DNA from: Planctopirus ephydatiae
GTDB taxonomy: Bacteria > Planctomycetota > Planctomycetia > Planctomycetales > Planctomycetaceae
Direction of reading: 5' to 3'
Assembly (NCBI RefSeq): GCF_007752345.1
Contig: NZ_CP036299.1
Span: forward strand, 310,001 to 374,000
DNA: 64,000 bases
In this document: piece by piece, positions 62,101 to 64,000 of the stretch
How positions within the stretch are numbered: the first letter of the stretch is position 1
How the letters are laid out: every line of letters starts with the position of its first letter
Notes under the pieces: model-generated
Told to the model about the DNA's origin: nothing
Seen by the model: only the letters and a program-made list of their open reading frames with translations
The model's database searches: none
Position numbers and translations under genes: made by a program

Positions 62101-64000
62101 CCACGATCACACACTGTTGATCCAGCGGCCCGGTCTCAGTCACACCAGCCACGAGAACTCCATCAGCAACCGTCTTCGACCAGAGCTGTCGTCCATTCAG
62201 GGACCAGGCCGACAATTGATTGGATTCCTGCGAAGTACCAATTAACACATTGTTCGAGAGGAGCAGCCTGGCTTCACGCCAACTGCGCCACCATTCATCC
62301 GGTAAATATCCCGGCGGCAGATCGGCCCGTTGAAATGGACTGGTCGATGTATGAATCGGCAGCGAAGCTCGCCAGTCGATCGATCGCGAAGCCAGATGGA
62401 TCGAGATCACTTCTCCCACGCCCGTGGTAACTATGCAGTTCGTGCCATCCCAGACCATCGCAACGGCACTCCTCTGCAAAACGGGATGGAGAGCCGGTGG
62501 TTGAGACAGTTGACCTAAACCGAGCGACCATTCAAATCGGCCATGCTCCCGATCCACCACATACAGCCCCAGATTCTGGTCTTTCTCAGTCAGAAACAGG
62601 AGTTGATCATCAATCAGCAGTGGAGGGCCCAGAAACATGGTCTCGCTGAAGGGATATGTCGAACCACTGCTCTGGCTTCCCAGACGCCAGAGGACTTTCC
62701 CAGTCGCCATTTCCACTGCACTGAGCAGTCGATGAGCTGGGCGGCCATCTGTGCGCGAAGGAATGCGGTCAATCAGATAGAATCGATCGTCATCCGGAGT
62801 CATCTGGGCATAGATCGTCTGCGAGTTTTCCAGCCCCACGATCGCTTGCCAGTCCTGGAGTGATAACGCTCCACGCTCCCATGTTTCATTCCGGATCAAT
62901 GGTGCCGGCACAGTCCAGACGATTTTTTCTGTCTGTCGATCTCTCGCCACAAACTTGAGTGGATCGCGTGTGATCACCAGATCTTCCGTGATCAGGGGCT
63001 GCAAAATCGAAACTGTAGCGATCCCGCGGGATCGCAGATAATGCCGGACCTGAGCCGTTCGATTTTCCCATAAATGAGGCTGCTGAGAACCGTCGTCAAT
63101 CATTCTCCTGCTTATGACCGCAGTCTGATCTGGAACTGTCTCGATGCGCGAGGAGACTTTCTGCTCAGACTTTTGTGCCGGCCAGATCTCATCGCTGAGG
63201 CGCTCTTTCAAGAGCCGCAGCGCATGACCTCTACGTTCTCGCTGCCCTGATCGAGTTGCAAAACCCGGCTGTTCATTCAGCACTCCACTGGCTCGCGCTA
63301 GCTGGGTTCGCCGGGCCACATTGTCGAACTTCAATAGTGGATGCTGAGACAACTCAAAGTATATCGAAGCTGCCAGCTCAGCCTGACCGCGGTCACGAGC
63401 CCTGGCAGCCAGTTCTTCCCATGCCTTGATCCCAGCGGCCGACAGGTCAAACTGCAAACTCAATTGAAGCAGTCGTTCTCCACGCGATTCATCCACGGGT
63501 AACTCGCGGTAAGCCAGATCGGCCGCAAGTTGAATATCTTTCAACAACGTCTGCTGTTGATACGGCAGCAGCTGATTGTACCACTCTCGCCGGAGCCGCC
63601 AGACAGCGTGAAAAGTCGAGCTGTTTTCGGAAGTTGTCGTGACCGCTTTGGGATCGATGGCCAGCACTCTGTCGGCAATCACAATCGACAACTCTCGATT
63701 TCCAGTGCGCAGAGCATTGGTCAGTTCTCGTAACTGACGTGTGGTGGCTGGTGAGATCTCCGGGCGAAGCTGCCGGGCCAGCGTCGCCTGTAAAGAACTT
63801 TCTGGTGAGGAGTGAACCGTCACATCAGCATTCGAGAGCTCTCGCTCCTGTTCAACGGGTTGGTTTTCTTGAGCAAATGCCGCTGCGGGTAAGCAACTCA
63901 TTCCGAATATAAGCACCAGGCCCACGATCACCGACGTGAAAAACGCAGGCAGAACGAACGCAGATTGCAGGCGATTGATGCCTGATTGCCGGGCAGTGAT
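59168..64000 (-). CDS. Giant PQQ-like beta-propeller protein (5' end outside window)
   Basis: At least 1587 residues, read from the GTG at 63931; the frame stays open to the window edge. The hydrophobic segment VLPAFFTSVIVGLVLIFGMS extends upstream of that GTG, which has no ribosome-binding site, so the real start is probably beyond base 64000. A signal peptide (cleavage near AAAFA) precedes a helical TPR-like region (to about residue 250). PQQ-type propeller strands follow (ATGKVLWRLGSQ, HGRFEWSLGLGQ, VVTSQGIRAYRLHNGELVWN), then a long helical middle region, and a second propeller (TGLPRWSRADIP, DGTVLEKQAMPGRFP, TGRVMWRVEVDQ). No PQQ-enzyme catalytic residues were recognised. Such proteins are probably periplasmic scaffolds or binding proteins. 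Confidence 0.82.
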   Translation of the reverse strand: MTARQSGINRLQSAFVLPAFFTSVIVGLVLIFGMSCLPAAAFAQENQPVEQERELSNADVTVHSSPESSLQATLARQLRPEISPATTRQLRELTNALRTGNRELSIVIADRVLAIDPKAVTTTSENSSTFHAVWRLRREWYNQLLPYQQQTLLKDIQLAADLAYRELPVDESRGERLLQLSLQFDLSAAGIKAWEELAARARDRGQAELAASIYFELSQHPLLKFDNVARRTQLARASGVLNEQPGFATRSGQRERRGHALRLLKERLSDEIWPAQKSEQKVSSRIETVPDQTAVISRRMIDDGSQQPHLWENRTAQVRHYLRSRGIATVSILQPLITEDLVITRDPLKFVARDRQTEKIVWTVPAPLIRNETWERGALSLQDWQAIVGLENSQTIYAQMTPDDDRFYLIDRIPSRTDGRPAHRLLSAVEMATGKVLWRLGSQSSGSTYPFSETMFLGPPLLIDDQLLFLTEKDQNLGLYVVDREHGRFEWSLGLGQLSQPPALHPVLQRSAVAMVWDGTNCIVTTGVGEVISIHLASRSIDWRASLPIHTSTSPFQRADLPPGYLPDEWWRSWREARLLLSNNVLIGTSQESNQLSAWSLNGRQLWSKTVADGVLVAGVTETGPLDQQCVIVVTSQGIRAYRLHNGELVWNRSSLLATNPGTNGWWLSGRPVLLQGTDLQAWLLAPLTTGQKLLISATTGEVRAVFPAESNQESATALFIKDQELWSISPQGLTVEPRPALAFTAKESRTTQWSRAVARGDFQTGWEILQQLADQDLPSELGPLAPKEAIELLQQKLCWGDFATHPQQFRQVTRRLSELLATAPDQHLALRIELAGYWLACDLPQEAIATLQSISLLQLREADALESPGMMTEKSVPAQPPAVKNPWEPVFSGRGPVQGIIDADGRRGFIDDRGQKSFLSSDLQVRPSRRALAVAMRAFHQTTKGREARAIAGQSIDWPGWTHTFAGWCQCDSFDAADFWVGTALGSYLQNHRLTSDNFLAEAQALADVDHLRRELAALAMIERLQVTPAISAKLAEAPLTSVWNQLVEDWRKRGLLEDANAAEMLKHRSLARLATKSSREHDLNLPKKVEPVSSVPQVTREGFVLPSIRERNEEVYQFPIPATSWPGLVADRLDVSLARPGTAIRFAGEHVESPWIYGLKQQEEDEIPLLRQAWTLHQATGVGRLLILQVGAEVMAIQPLNAAGEPQPRRLWSYELASESRHPLDQWVPAAQARRHLADPVSFGVADPYGNLIGQAKLITPELTAWIRGAVLEVIDTATGLPRWSRADIPALSLLAGDSDTIVLIDVAREWIYRLDALDGTVLEKQAMPGRFPAQATSKRRQLSSTTIVGEVPRGWWIEGRYLFEERVEAYGQAMPEQPVPEGAVAQALPGIRYQLICHDLVTGENVWVHAAPQICYAFPLDAWTMGLIRRAKRSGGGELLLLDQQTGVAMAPGIAISLPEKVSRIVATFDQDRFYVGASNGSQMRLEAPSLQLRNGYRQPYLAGEMTAIDRKTGRVMWRVEVDQEPWPLDVSRAYPVIVRCWTTPETAGSRGAVGHQRIHWATTGEMAAADDALFLNGYVTIEAGEGDELILRREFYSTRILPPGTK

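Overview
This 64 kb window looks like a chromosomal segment of a planctomycete, most likely a Planctopirus-like member of the Planctomycetota. The assignment rests on family content: a DUF1559 pilin-like protein, a DUF1080 (3-keto-disaccharide hydrolase) protein, a DUF1573 protein, a secreted sulfatase-family protein, two membrane or FHA Ser/Thr kinases, a very large inverse-autotransporter/beta-helix protein and a giant PQQ-propeller protein. No phage, plasmid, CRISPR array, insertion sequence, rRNA or tRNA gene was recognised. Genes lie on both strands in short units, several convergent with almost no spacer.

Layout. 1-5 kb: the tail of a channel-like membrane protein, then a leftward group (MoxR AAA+ ATPase, DUF1080 protein, ABC ATPase; the last two overlap by 4 bp) and a DUF1573 protein. 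5-9 kb: a polysaccharide flippase convergent with a Ser/Thr kinase. 9-14 kb: inorganic pyrophosphatase, glycerophosphodiester phosphodiesterase, a small zinc-ribbon membrane protein, a secreted alpha/beta hydrolase and a methyltransferase. 14-19 kb: a sulfatase homologue with a dismantled catalytic site, a Cys-rich secreted protein and an FtsX/MacB-type permease. 19-25 kb: a ketoacyl synthase, a YiiM-like MOSC protein, the DUF1559 protein with an overlapping lipoprotein gene, an exported cyclophilin of eukaryotic type, and apt. 25-29 kb: two overlapping type II secretion/type IV pilus inner-membrane genes (GspL-like PilM-PilN fusion; PilO-like protein with Ig-like and PilP-like parts). 29-38 kb: leuB, an M28 peptidase with PDZ, a HAD phosphatase, an FHA-kinase, a WYL regulator, a Nudix hydrolase and fabI. 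38-46 kb: a large exported protein of unknown function, a small lipoprotein, a 1.1 kb gene-poor stretch, a dienelactone hydrolase, an LRR lipoprotein and a LURP-one/scramblase-like protein. 46-64 kb: the inverse autotransporter, a GH10-like protein lacking catalytic acids, purC, an orphan histidine kinase, a UPF0104 membrane protein, a GT-C-like membrane protein and the PQQ-propeller protein running off the right edge.

The genes do not form one pathway. The recurring theme is the cell envelope: secretion or pilus assembly, surface adhesion, exported hydrolases and pseudoenzymes, lipid and polysaccharide transport. Housekeeping genes (ppa, leuB, purC, apt, fabI) are scattered singly, as is usual in planctomycetes.

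The strongest non-gene signal is a dispersed REP-like palindrome of about 30 bp: arms CATGCTTGC and GCAAGCATG, an 8-nt loop, then the tail GGCAC. It occurs nine times, in both orientations. One copy lies in frame inside a membrane-protein gene, and another falsely lengthens the MoxR reading frame. Most start sites differ from the longest reading frame; the choice is explained in each entry.
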